8,319 bases of DNA from an uncultured Collinsella sp. (GCA_900759435.1 CAAEVD010000057.1:1-8319); one strand, 5' to 3'. Shown: positions 1 to 6,979, counted from the first letter of the stretch. Notes: generated from the letters alone by a model not told the origin. Translations and numbers: made by a program.

Positions 1-94
1 CGGCATTCCGTTTATGCACATCACGACCGACTACGCCGGCGAGGATGCAGGCCAACTGCAAACCAGGATTGAGGCTTTCTTGGAAACCATTTAG
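1..94 (+). CDS. 3' end of a double-cubane-cluster reductase (DCCP/YjiM-like), partial
   Basis: Only the last 30 codons are in the window. Reading in frame from base 2 gives a tail beginning [11 protein letters not shown] and ending RIEAFLETI before the TAG at 92-94. It aligns without gaps to the C-terminus of the complete gene just downstream, where the matching stretch begins [11 protein letters not shown] and ends RIAAFIETL, with about two thirds of positions identical. This is therefore the end of a second, tandem DCCP-family gene (2-hydroxyacyl-CoA dehydratase D-component fold). The shared TDY...GQ..TRI.AF.E pattern is typical of the YjiM C-terminus. None of the cluster-binding cysteines can be checked because the body of the gene lies to the left of the window. 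The family call is firm for a fragment this short because the local paralogue makes it obvious. Substrate is unknown. Confidence 0.85.
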   Translation, partial: GIPFMHITTDYAGEDAGQLQTRIEAFLETI

Positions 95-117
95 GACTAT
101 CCGTCCCGGCGGCTTCT

Positions 118-203
118 CCAGGCACCCGATCTTGCCGTTCAAACCGTCGCTTGCGTACCAAAGTACGCGGCGCTTCTCTTTCACGGCAACCTCGGGCACC
201 TGG
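118..203. repeat. Palindromic intergenic element, copy A
   Basis: An 86-base imperfect inverted repeat is centred at about 160/161 with the apical stem GCGTAC-CAAA-GTACGC (153-168). Further paired blocks are TTGCCGT (132-138) with ACGGCAA (183-189), CCCGA (125-129) with TCGGG (192-196), and CCAGG (118-122) with CCTGG (199-203). The same element occurs at 1414-1500, with 73 of 87 aligned positions identical including one gap. Both copies start a short way after the stop of a DCCP gene. There is no T-run directly after it, so it is not a classical intrinsic terminator. It could be a dispersed REP-like palindrome or an mRNA processing/stability hairpin inside the operon. Confidence 0.8.
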
Positions 204-244
204 GAAAGCCGTTTCCTTGGTTGGTTAAAAGGTTTAGGAGTTAT

Positions 245-1408
245 ATGTCGGAAAATATTGAGCAGCCGTTGCCACGCACGTTTGAGGAGTTCAACGAGCA
301 ACGCAAGGCGGCGTTTATTCGCGTCAAGGATTATAAGCAGGCGGGCAATCGCCTGGTCGGTTTTCTGTGCAGCTACACGCCGCTCGAGATTATCGATGCC
401 GCGGGGGCTGCGAGCGTGGCGCTGTGCGGCACGTCCGACGAGGTGATTCCCGAGGCCGAGAAGGTGCTGCCGGCAAATCTCTGCCCGCTCATCAAGTCGA
501 CGTACGGCTTTGCCTACTCGCAAAAGTGCCCGTTTACGTACTTTAGCGACATGATCATCGGTGAGACCACCTGCGACGGCAAGAAGAAGATGTACGAGTT
601 ACTCAACGAGCTCAAGCGTACGCACATTCTGCACCTGCCGCAGGGTCGCGATCGCGCCTACGAGCGTGAAGGCTGGTACGAGGAGTGCCGCCTGCTCAAG
701 GAGGAGCTCGAGAACTTCTACGGTATTACGATCACCGATGACGACCTTCGTGCTGCCGTCCGTCGCCGCAACCGCTTGCGTGCGGCCCAGCTCGAGATGT
801 TTGCGCTGCAGGCCAACCAGCCGGCGGCCATGAGCGGCGTCGATCTGATGAGCACCATGTTTGCCAGTACGTTCAGCTTTGATATCGAGGCCTATACGCA
901 GCAGCTGGAGCAAAAGGTTGCCAAGCTGCGCGAGGCCTACGACGCGGGCGAGCGCCCGGTCGCGGCAGACGCCAAGCGCATTCTGATCACCGGCTGCCCG
1001 GTGGGCGGCGTGATCAACAAGATCGGTCGCACCATCGAGTCCAACGGCGGCGTGGTCGTGTGCATGGACGACTGCTCGGGCGAGCGTACGGCGGCCATGA
1101 TGATCGATCCGGAGGCTCCCGACATCCTGCGCTCCATCGCCGACCGCTACCTGGACATCAACTGCTCGGTCATGACGCCCAACGACGGTCGTATGGAAAA
1201 CACGCTGGCTATGTGCGAGAAGTATCATGTCGATGGCGTGGTAGAGAGCGTGCTACAGGCTTGCCACACCTTCAACGTTGAGAGCGCGCGCATGCAGGAG
1301 GCCGTCGAGGGTGCGGGTATTCCGTATATGAAGATCGAGACCGACTACAGCAACGGTGACATGGGCCAGATCGAGACCCGCATCGCCGCCTTCATCGAAA
1401 CCCTCTAG
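245..1408 (+). CDS. yjiM: Double-cubane-cluster-containing anaerobic reductase (DCCP, YjiM family)
   Basis: The 387-residue product resembles E. coli YjiM along its whole length, a family related to the 2-hydroxyacyl-CoA dehydratase HgdB/HgdC D-components. Characterised DCCPs hold an [8Fe-9S] double-cubane cluster and, when energised by an ATPase partner, perform very low-potential reductions; the physiological substrate is not known. Landmarks are CSYTP (Cys42), CGTSDE (Cys61), NLCPLIKS (Cys80), KCPF (Cys95), [10 protein letters not shown] (Cys110), ITGCPVGG (Cys251), [12 protein letters not shown] (Cys307) and LQACHTF (Cys340). Several of these should be cluster ligands, but I cannot assign which. 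The start is the ATG at 245, preceded by AGGAG at 236-240. An earlier in-frame TTG at 221 has no ribosome site. A paralogue ends 150 bases upstream and the activator begins 155 bases downstream. No signal peptide or membrane segment is visible, so the protein is cytoplasmic. Confidence 0.9.
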   Translation: MSENIEQPLPRTFEEFNEQRKAAFIRVKDYKQAGNRLVGFLCSYTPLEIIDAAGAASVALCGTSDEVIPEAEKVLPANLCPLIKSTYGFAYSQKCPFTYFSDMIIGETTCDGKKKMYELLNELKRTHILHLPQGRDRAYEREGWYEECRLLKEELENFYGITITDDDLRAAVRRRNRLRAAQLEMFALQANQPAAMSGVDLMSTMFASTFSFDIEAYTQQLEQKVAKLREAYDAGERPVAADAKRILITGCPVGGVINKIGRTIESNGGVVVCMDDCSGERTAAMMIDPEAPDILRSIADRYLDINCSVMTPNDGRMENTLAMCEKYHVDGVVESVLQACHTFNVESARMQEAVEGAGIPYMKIETDYSNGDMGQIETRIAAFIETL

Positions 1409-1413
1409 CTTCC

Positions 1414-1500
1414 TCAGGCGCCGGATCTTGCTCCTCAAACCGTCGCTTGCGTACCCAAAGTACGCTGCGCTCCTCTTTCGGGGCAATCTCCGGCACCTGA
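1414..1500. repeat. Palindromic intergenic element, copy B
   Basis: Two 41-base arms (1414-1454 and 1460-1500) flank a CCAAA loop. The ends pair as TCAGGCGCCGGA with TCCGGCACCTGA (11 of 12), and the tip is GCGTAC/GTACGC. It is the second copy of the element at 118-203. Differences between copies keep the pairing. C118-G203 becomes T1414-A1500, C127-G194 becomes G1423-C1491, G137-C184 becomes C1433-G1481 and T138-A183 becomes C1434-G1480. C136-G185 becomes a T1432/G1482 wobble. It sits between the DCCP gene and its activator, so it would be transcribed within the operon. Confidence 0.85.
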
Positions 1501-1563
1501 GAAACCTAGAGCTAAGGCGCCTGAACGCGCCGCTACCTTTGACGTTTAGATTGGGAGAGAGCC

Positions 1564-2328
1564 ATGATAGGGATCGGGATCGATATCGGGTCTACGGCGG
1601 CTAAGGCTGCTGTGGTCGACGGGGAGGGTTCGGTGGCGTGGACGTGCGTGCAGCCAACCGGGTTCTCCTCGGTCGATGCGGCCGAGCGGCTGCGCGAGGC
1701 ACTGGCAGCGGCCGGCTATGACGTGGCTGCCGACGACGTGCGCGTGGTCGCGACCGGCTACGGCCGTGTCGCGGTGCCCTATGCGCACAAGGTCGTGACC
1801 GAGATTACCTGCCACGGCACCGGTGCCGTGCGCCTGTTTGGCGATCACGGCACGGTGATTGACGTGGGCGGCCAGGACACCAAGGTCATCCAGCTTAAAG
1901 GCGGCCGCGTGGCCAAATTTGCCATGAACGACAAGTGCGCTGCCGGCACGGGGCGCTTTTTGGAGATCATGGCCGACCGCCTGGGCATTTCCCAGCAGCA
2001 GATGGCAGACCTCGTCCGCACCGGCGAGCCTACCAAGATTTCCAGCATGTGCACCGTGTTTGCCGAAAGCGAGGTTATCAGCCTGATCGGTCGTGGCGAG
2101 CCGCGCGAGAACATTGCGCGTGGCGTGATCGACAGCGTGGTCTCGCGCGTGGCGACCATGGCCGGGCAGGCCGCGGGCGCCCCGTACTACCTGACCGGTG
2201 GCCTGTGCGAGAACGCCTTCGTGGTGGAGCGGTTGGGCGAGCTACTGGGGTCGCCGGTGACCACCTCGCCCCAGGCCCGCTTTGCCGGAGCGATCGGCGC
2301 AGCGATTCGCGCACAGGCACTAGGGTGA
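1564..2328 (+). CDS. yjiL: DCCP activator ATPase (acyl-CoA dehydratase activase, BcrA/BadF/YjiL family)
   Basis: The 254-residue product is a member of the ASKHA-fold activator family (HgdC, YjiL, BadF/BadG/BcrA/BcrD). These homodimers carry one [4Fe-4S] cluster at the dimer interface and use ATP hydrolysis to push an electron at very low potential into the partner dehydratase or reductase. Seen in the sequence are the phosphate-1 motif GIDIGSTAAKAA (residues 5-16), the phosphate-2 motif VIDVGGQDTKVIQ (98-110), cluster cysteine Cys125 in NDKCAAGTGRF, cluster cysteine Cys163 in SMCTVFAESE, and the adenosine-motif-like YYLTGGL (208-214). The length is normal for a YjiL-type activator. The ATG at 1564 follows GGGAG at 1553-1557 with good spacing. 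Its position directly after a DCCP gene argues that this is the DCCP-specific activator rather than one for a true 2-hydroxyacyl-CoA dehydratase. Confidence 0.93.
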   Translation: MIGIGIDIGSTAAKAAVVDGEGSVAWTCVQPTGFSSVDAAERLREALAAAGYDVAADDVRVVATGYGRVAVPYAHKVVTEITCHGTGAVRLFGDHGTVIDVGGQDTKVIQLKGGRVAKFAMNDKCAAGTGRFLEIMADRLGISQQQMADLVRTGEPTKISSMCTVFAESEVISLIGRGEPRENIARGVIDSVVSRVATMAGQAAGAPYYLTGGLCENAFVVERLGELLGSPVTTSPQARFAGAIGAAIRAQALG

Positions 2329-2334
2329 TGTATC

Positions 2335-2363
2335 GGCCGTGGAAGCGCGTTCATGCGTATACT
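2335..2363 (+). promoter_or_regulatory. Possible weak promoter for the selenium genes
   Basis: The 69-base gap between the activator stop and the selD ATG contains TATACT at 2358-2363, preceded by TG at 2354-2355. This resembles a sigma-70 -10 box, but no recognisable -35 hexamer lies at the right distance. It may let selD and downstream genes be transcribed separately from the DCCP genes. The alternative is simple read-through from upstream. Confidence 0.25.
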
Positions 2364-2397
2364 GGGAAGCATTGTTTGTGTTTGAGGGGAGGTATCG

Positions 2398-3447
2398 ATG
2401 ACAGGCGATCAGATGAGGCTTACGTCTATGACGGCTGCGAGTGGTTGAGCCGCTAAGTTGGCTCCTGGAGCCCTCGCCCAGGTCCTGGGCGACTTACCCA
2501 ATGTGCATAACGACAACCTGCTCGTGGGGTTCGATACCTCCGACGATGCGAGTGTCTTTCGTCTTGGCGAAAACCTGGGCCTCGTGCAGTCCGTCGACTT
2601 CTTCCCGCCGATGGTCGACGATCCCTATCTGTTCGGCCAGATCGCCGCAGCCAACTCGTTGTCGGACATCTACGCCATGGGCGGGCGGCCGAGCCATGCC
2701 ATGAACTTGCTGTGCATCCCGAGTTGTCTGGGCGTTGAGGTTGCCGGTCAGATTCTGGCGGGCGGCGCCGACAAGTGCGTCGAGGCGGGTTGCTCCATCG
2801 CGGGCGGCCACACCATCAACGATGACGAGCCCAAGTACGGCCTGTCCGTGAGCGGTTTTGTGCCACTCGACCGTATGCTCGCCAACAGCGGCGCGCACGT
2901 GGGCGATGTTCTGCTGCTGACCAAGGCGATCGGCTCGGGCATCATCACCACGGCCATTAAGGGCGAGCTTATCGAGCAGGACGAGGCCGCAGCCATGTTT
3001 GACTCGATGCGCGCCCTCAACGAAGCCCCGATCCGTTTGGCCGAGGGACTCGGGCTTCACGGCTGCACCGACATTACGGGCTTTGGCCTGATCGGGCATG
3101 CGTGCGAGATGGCCGAGGGCTCGGGCGTGCAGATTGAGCTTGCGTCGGGGGCGGTGCCGCTTTTTGATCAGGTGCTCGACATGGCGCGTCTGGGCATTAT
3201 CCCCTCGGGCTCCTACCGCAACCAGGACTTCTTTGGCCCGCGCGTGGCTGCCGACGAGAACCTGGAGCCGGGTATGCTCGACGCGCTGTACGATCCACAG
3301 ACGTCTGGTGGCCTGCTTATCGCGGCACCTGCTGCCGATGTGGATGAGCTTGCGCGCCGTCTGCATGCCGAAGGACGTATCGCCGCCGTTGTCGGGCGCG
3401 TGTGCGAGGCGGAGCCGGGCGGTCCTGCCGTCCGCGTTGTTCGCTAG
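2398..3447 (+). CDS. selD: Selenide, water dikinase SelD, selenocysteine-containing (in-frame TGA = Sec17)
   Basis: SelD makes selenophosphate from selenide and ATP, releasing AMP and phosphate; it is the selenium donor for selenocysteine-tRNA synthesis. The 349-residue product has MTGDQMRLTSMTAASG, then TGA (2446-2448), then AAKLAPGAL. The TGA is residue 17, the position of catalytic Cys17 in E. coli SelD, and Lys20 matches the essential lysine. Downstream are the metal/ATP aspartates in FDTSDDAS (Asp50), SVDFFPP (Asp67), SLSDIYAMGG (Asp90) and CTDITGFGLIGH (Asp225), plus GGHTI and DPQTSGGLL. The ATG at 2398 has a strong GAGGGGAGG site at 2384-2392. A start at the TTG of 2458 would remove the active site and has no ribosome site. 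Sec-containing SelD proteins are known in several bacteria. yedF follows after 61 bases. Confidence 0.94.
2446..2490 (+). promoter_or_regulatory. Selenocysteine codon and candidate bacterial SECIS hairpin(s) within selD
   Basis: Two hairpins follow the TGA at 2446-2448. GGCTC-CTG-GAGCC (2460-2472) begins after an 11-base spacer, the same spacing as in E. coli fdhF. GCCCAG-GTC-CTGGGC (2476-2490) has its loop 33 bases beyond the TGA and carries the GGTC sequence also found in the fdhF loop. Bacterial SECIS elements lie in the coding region just after the UGA and bind SelB. Which hairpin is used, or whether they act together, cannot be decided by eye. Both lie inside coding sequence. Confidence 0.65.
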
Positions 3448-3472
3448 CCCGCACGCTTATGTAACTGTTTAT

Positions 3473-3486
3473 CGTTCTCTAGAACG
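3473..3486. repeat. Small palindrome in the selD-yedF gap
   Basis: CGTTCT-CT-AGAACG forms a 6-bp inverted repeat with a 2-base centre, between the selD stop and the yedF ribosome site at 3495-3500. The two-base centre makes it a poor RNA hairpin unless the inner pairs open. It could be an operator-like dyad or chance. No promoter hexamers are clear around it. Confidence 0.3.
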
Positions 3487-3508
3487 GTTCTTTCGAAAGG
3501 ATTTTGCT

Positions 3509-4135
3509 ATGTCTACCAAAATTGAAGTCAATGCCATGGGCGATGCCTGCCCGCTGCCCGTCGTCAAGACGCTTAAGGCACTCAAACAGCTTGATGGCGA
3601 GGGTGCCGTGGTGACCTCGGTCGATAACGAGACCGCCGTCAAGAACATCTCCAAGATGGCGCAGGAGAAGGGCTGCACGGCCTCGGTCGAGAAGATCTCG
3701 GACGCCGAGTGGCACGTGACCGTCACGACCGCCGGTGCCGTGGCCGTTGCGGACCCCGAGCAGGACGGTGCCGCTTTCTGCGACGCCAACGCTGGCAAGG
3801 ACAAACTCGTCATTTCCGTCTACACCGATTGCATGGGCCGTGGCGACGACGAGCTGGGCCACAAGCTCATGAAGGCGTTTATCTTTGCCGTGACGCAGCA
3901 GGAGGAACTGCCCGCGACCATGCTGTTCTACAACGGCGGCGCCAAGCTCACCGTCGAGGGCTCGCCGGTGCTCGACGACCTGAAGGGCCTGGCGGAGCAG
4001 GGTGTCGAGATTCTCACCTGCGGCACCTGCCTGGACCACTATGGCATTAAAGACCAGCTCGCGGTGGGCGAGGTCACCAACATGTACGTGATCGTGGAGA
4101 AGATGGAGCAGGCCGTGCGCGTCGTGCGCCCGTAG
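3509..4135 (+). CDS. yedF: Selenium metabolism protein YedF (TusA-like plus DsrE-like domains)
   Basis: The 208-residue cytoplasmic protein belongs to the YedF family that co-occurs with SelD in selenium-using bacteria; its exact reaction is not established. Residues 1-75 are a TusA/SirA-like domain with the CPLP motif (Cys14 in GDACPLPVVKTLKAL), the cysteine that carries persulfide in TusA. A linker with Cys91 leads to a DsrE-like domain from about residue 98, with YTDCMGRGDDELGHKLMKAF (Cys108), FYNGGAKL and TCGTCLDHYGI (Cys171 and Cys174). The likely role is binding or relaying selenium or sulfur between the desulfurase-like enzyme and SelD, which is inferred. The start is ATG 3509, with GAAAGG at 3495-3500. 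The same frame stays open far upstream into selD, but those codons overlap the strongly conserved SelD C-terminus and are not part of the family. Confidence 0.92.
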   Translation: MSTKIEVNAMGDACPLPVVKTLKALKQLDGEGAVVTSVDNETAVKNISKMAQEKGCTASVEKISDAEWHVTVTTAGAVAVADPEQDGAAFCDANAGKDKLVISVYTDCMGRGDDELGHKLMKAFIFAVTQQEELPATMLFYNGGAKLTVEGSPVLDDLKGLAEQGVEILTCGTCLDHYGIKDQLAVGEVTNMYVIVEKMEQAVRVVRP

Positions 4136-4154
4136 CGTATTGGTTGGAGTTGCC

Positions 4155-4406
4155 ATGAGGGAGAAGCGCCCGGCGCTTGTCATCACGTTTCCCACCACGG
4201 CGGCCGCCATAGGTTGCGAGTCCCTGTGCATCGAGCGCGGCCTTCCCGGGCGAACGATTCCCGTGCCCGGGGAGGTCGCTGCCGGCTGCGGTCTGGCGTG
4301 GAAGGCGTTGCCTGCAGATGAGGAACTGCTACGCGGCGAGCTTGCCGCGGCAGGCGTTCCCACCGAGGGCTTTACCGTGATCGATATGTGGGAGGTCGTG
4401 CGATGA
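4155..4406 (+). CDS. DUF3343 small protein, putative Se/S carrier
   Basis: An 83-residue protein of the DUF3343 family, which is often found next to yedF, selD and cysteine desulfurase-like genes. It begins with a hydrophobic strand and the motif TFPTTAAAIGCESLCIERG (Cys21, Cys25). It continues with the family signature IPVPGEVAAGCGLAWK (Cys45) and ends FTVIDMWEVVR. The conserved Cys-Gly within the second motif is the likely functional residue. The start is ATG 4155, with GGAG at 4146-4149. An in-frame TTG at 4140 lacks a ribosome site. Its TGA overlaps the ATG of the following desulfurase-like gene in ATGA, so the two are probably translationally coupled and made in similar amounts. A carrier function is inferred from size, cysteines and context; no biochemical role is established to my knowledge. 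Confidence 0.85.
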   Translation: MREKRPALVITFPTTAAAIGCESLCIERGLPGRTIPVPGEVAAGCGLAWKALPADEELLRGELAAAGVPTEGFTVIDMWEVVR

Positions 4407-5542
4407 TCTACCTGGATAACGCGGCGACGACCATGCACAAGCCGCAGACGGTCATCGATGCCGTGACGCAGGCGATGTGTTCGCTCGGCAATGCCGGGCG
4501 CGGTGCCACGTCTGGTGCCCTCGATGCCGCTCGTACGATTCACGCTTGCCGTGCCAAGCTCGCGCGCCTTTTGGGTTGCCCGAGGGCGGACCATGTGTGC
4601 TTTACGCCCAACTCTACGGCGGCGCTCAACACCGCCATCAACGGGGTGGTGCGCCCCGGCGACCGCGTGGTCACGACGGTGCTCGAGCACAACTCGGTGC
4701 TACGCCCGCTCAATCGCCTGGCGACGGAGCAGGGTGTGATGGTTGAGCATGCGGGCTGCGACGCGAACGGCGCGCTCGACTATGACGAGCTTGAGCGCCT
4801 GGTCACACCGGGTGCGCGTGCCGTCGTGGTGACGCATGCCTCCAACGTGACTGGTAATGCCGTTGACGTTGCGCGCGTGGCTGCCATGGCGCATGCTGCC
4901 GGCGCCCTCGTGATCGTCGATGCTTCGCAGTCTGCCGGCGCGATGCATGTCGATATGCAGGCTATGGGCCTCGACGTCGTGTGCTTTACCGGCCACAAGG
5001 GGCTCATGGGTCCACAGGGCACCGGCGGCCTGGCCGTGGCGGAGGGCGTTGACGTGGCTCCGTGGGCCATGGGCGGCACGGGCGTGCACAGCTTCGATGC
5101 ACTGCAGCCGCTCGAGTGGCCCACGCGCCTTGAGGCGGGCACGCTCAACGGTCACGGCATCGCGGGACTTTCCGCAGGTCTCGACTTTATCGAGGCCCAG
5201 GGCGGGGTCGAGGCGATTGCGGCGTATGAGCGCGCGCTTGCCGAGCGCTTCCTCGCCGGCGTTCGCGAAATCCCCGGCATTGCGCTCTACGGTGCGTTTG
5301 ACCAGCCTGTGCGCTCGGCGATCGTCTCGCTCAACGTGGGCGATATCGACTCTGCCGAGATCTCGGACGCGCTTATGCAAGGGTGGGGGATTGCGACGCG
5401 CCCCGGTGCCCATTGCGCTCCGCTCATGCACCGCGTGCTCGGGACCGAGCGCCAGGGTATCGTTCGCTGTTCGTTTGGGTATTTCAACACGGCCGAGGAA
5501 GTCGACACCGCGATTGACGCTTTGCGCGATTTAGCCTGCTAG
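4403..5542 (+). CDS. Class V aminotransferase-fold cysteine desulfurase-like protein (selenium locus type)
   Basis: The 379-residue PLP enzyme belongs to the NifS/SufS/Csd superfamily, which releases sulfur from cysteine or selenium from selenocysteine onto an enzyme cysteine. Landmarks are YLDNAATTMHKP at the N-terminus, FTPNSTAALN (residues 67-76), EHNS with His96 (stacks on PLP), SNVTGN (147-152), IVDASQSAGA with Asp173 and Gln176, and FTGHKGLMGPQGTGGL with the PLP lysine Lys199. RPGAHCAPLMH has the likely catalytic Cys338, and CSFGYFNT follows near the end. The short active-site region and the surrounding genes match the subfamily found in selenium loci rather than housekeeping IscS. The start is ATG 4403, with GGGAGG at 4390-4395, overlapping the preceding stop. 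The last residue is Cys379. Supply of selenium to SelD is the probable role, but cysteine desulfurase activity on its own is also possible. Confidence 0.9.
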   Translation: MIYLDNAATTMHKPQTVIDAVTQAMCSLGNAGRGATSGALDAARTIHACRAKLARLLGCPRADHVCFTPNSTAALNTAINGVVRPGDRVVTTVLEHNSVLRPLNRLATEQGVMVEHAGCDANGALDYDELERLVTPGARAVVVTHASNVTGNAVDVARVAAMAHAAGALVIVDASQSAGAMHVDMQAMGLDVVCFTGHKGLMGPQGTGGLAVAEGVDVAPWAMGGTGVHSFDALQPLEWPTRLEAGTLNGHGIAGLSAGLDFIEAQGGVEAIAAYERALAERFLAGVREIPGIALYGAFDQPVRSAIVSLNVGDIDSAEISDALMQGWGIATRPGAHCAPLMHRVLGTERQGIVRCSFGYFNTAEEVDTAIDALRDLAC

Positions 5543-5556
5543 AGCGTATATACTTG

Positions 5557-5590
5557 CGGGACGGGTCTTTTGCCCGTCCCGTATTTGTTT
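5557..5590 (+). terminator. Intrinsic terminator after the selenium gene block
   Basis: CGGGACGGG (5557-5565) and CCCGTCCCG (5573-5581) form a perfect 9-bp G/C-rich stem with a TCTTTTG loop, followed by the T-rich tail TATTTGTTT. It starts 15 bases after the desulfurase-like gene stop and ends 20 bases before the brnQ start. It most likely separates the two units, with some read-through possible. Confidence 0.75.
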
Positions 5591-5609
5591 CGACCCGAAA
5601 GGTGTGCCT

Positions 5610-6968
5610 ATGGCCTCATCCGCCCCGCGCGGCCTGCGCTCCGACCATGTCGTTACCGTCGGCATTGCGCTGTTCTCGATGCTCTTTGGCGCTGGTAACC
5701 TCATCATTCCGCCGTTGCTGGCACTTCAGGCCGGCACAGCCACGCCGCTTGCCATGATCGGCTTTTTGATTGCCGCTATCGGTCTGCCTGTTATGGGCTT
5801 TATCGCCGTCGCGCTCGCCGGAACGGCGCGCGAGCTTGCCGGCCGCGTGCATCCTAAGTTTGGCGAATTCTTCGTTGCGGCGGTCTACCTGGCCATCGGT
5901 CCGTGCCTGGCCATTCCGCGCACAAGCTCTACAGCGTTCGAAATGCTGGTGCCGCTGCTGCCCGAGGGCGTTTCGCTCGGCGCAGCACGTCTGGTGTTTG
6001 CCATCGGGTTCTTCGTCGTCGCGTTTGTGCTCACGCTGCGCCCAGGTGTCATCACGCGCGTGCTCGGCCGCATTACGGGCCCCGCGCTCATTGCGCTCAT
6101 CGTGCTGGTCGTGGGTGCTGCCGTGATCTCGCCGCTGGGACCGGCTGCCACGCCGCAGGCCCCCTACAATGCCGGTGCTGCCGTGCAGGGCTTTCTGACC
6201 GGCTACCAGACCATGGACCTGCTTGCGTCGCTCGCCTTTGGCATCATCATCGCCGAGACCATCCATGAGCTGGGCGTTACCGACGACAAGCGCGTCGCTT
6301 TTGAGATATCGCGTTCCGGTGTGATCGCCGGCGTGCTCATGGCCATCATCTACTGCGGCTTGGGCCTTGCCGGCATGCAGCTCGGCACCGTGATGCCCGA
6401 CGCTACCAACGGCGCCGCCATCCTTGCCCGCTCTGCCTCCATGCACTTTGGCCTTGCCGGCACGGTCGTGGTCTTCGCCATCTTCTTTCTCGCCTGCATG
6501 AACGTGTGCATTGGCCTTATCAGCTGCTGCTCGCGTTACTTCTGCGAGACGTATGTGGTCGAAGGGGGAGTGGAGGCTTCCGAGGAGGCCATGCGCCGTC
6601 CTTTTGCGATTCTTGCCTTTGTGTTCGCGGCGTTTTCGTGCGTGCTCTCCAACGTGGGCCTCGACGTGATTCTTATGTTCTCGGTGCCTATGCTCAACGC
6701 CTTGTATCCCGTTGCCATCGTACTGGTACTGATGGGCCTGGTGCACGGCTTTTGCGACGCTCATCCGCAGGTGTGGGTGTGGGTCGGCGGCGTTGTCGCG
6801 GTGCAGAGTGTGATCACCTCGGTCCGCGATGCGTTCTTTGCAGGTGCGTGGCTGCCGTTCGATGTGCTGCCGCTTGCGGACATTGGAGCCGCGTGGGCGC
6901 CGGTTGCCGTGGTTGCCTTTGTGATCGGTCTGCTCCATAGTCGTTTTGTCGCACATTCGAGGAGCTAA
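5610..6968 (+). CDS. brnQ: Branched-chain amino acid transporter BrnQ (LIVCS family)
   Basis: The 452-residue polytopic inner-membrane protein belongs to the LIVCS family of cation-coupled leucine/isoleucine/valine uptake carriers. About twelve hydrophobic segments alternate through the sequence. Signature stretches are ALFSMLFGAGNLIIPPLLAL in the first helix, AIPRTSSTAFEM (the PRT motif at about residues 103-114), GFLTGYQTMDLLASLAFGII before the mid-protein helix, and FSVPMLNALYPVAIVLVLMG near the C-terminus. The length fits the family. The start is ATG 5610, with GAAAGG at 5597-5602 at proper spacing. A GTG at 5604 in frame lies against the ribosome site and is rejected. It follows the selenium-block terminator and precedes the tRNA promoter, so it is probably a single-gene unit. 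No obvious attenuator peptide for branched-chain residues is seen in the short leader. Confidence 0.93.
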   Translation: MASSAPRGLRSDHVVTVGIALFSMLFGAGNLIIPPLLALQAGTATPLAMIGFLIAAIGLPVMGFIAVALAGTARELAGRVHPKFGEFFVAAVYLAIGPCLAIPRTSSTAFEMLVPLLPEGVSLGAARLVFAIGFFVVAFVLTLRPGVITRVLGRITGPALIALIVLVVGAAVISPLGPAATPQAPYNAGAAVQGFLTGYQTMDLLASLAFGIIIAETIHELGVTDDKRVAFEISRSGVIAGVLMAIIYCGLGLAGMQLGTVMPDATNGAAILARSASMHFGLAGTVVVFAIFFLACMNVCIGLISCCSRYFCETYVVEGGVEASEEAMRRPFAILAFVFAAFSCVLSNVGLDVILMFSVPMLNALYPVAIVLVLMGLVHGFCDAHPQVWVWVGGVVAVQSVITSVRDAFFAGAWLPFDVLPLADIGAAWAPVAVVAFVIGLLHSRFVAHSRS

Positions 6969-6979
6969 GGCATCAATGC

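Noticed and set aside
45..446. Open plus-strand frame spanning the first DCCP stop, the palindrome and the start of the second DCCP gene
   Set aside because: It is out of frame with both DCCP genes, arginine/serine-rich with no family resemblance, and covers a palindromic repeat.
2458..3447. SelD starting at the TTG codon of 2458
   Set aside because: It lacks a ribosome site and drops the catalytic position and Lys20. The ATG at 2398 has a strong GGAGG and restores the conserved N-terminus through a selenocysteine TGA.
3098..3508. N-terminal extension of YedF reaching back into selD
   Set aside because: The region codes for the conserved SelD C-terminus in another frame. ATG 3509 has its own ribosome site and gives the normal YedF length.
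3479..4690. Long minus-strand open frame opposite yedF, DUF3343 and the desulfurase-like gene
   Set aside because: It is a shadow caused by G/C-rich third positions. The plus-strand genes are recognised families and the antisense product is histidine/arginine-rich without motifs.
5549..5554. TATACT as a -10 box for brnQ
   Set aside because: No -35 box lies at a workable distance, and transcription would start inside the terminator stem at 5557-5581.
5616..6956. 446-codon minus-strand open frame opposite brnQ
   Set aside because: It exactly mirrors the transporter, is extremely hydrophilic and has no recognisable domain, so it is an antisense shadow.
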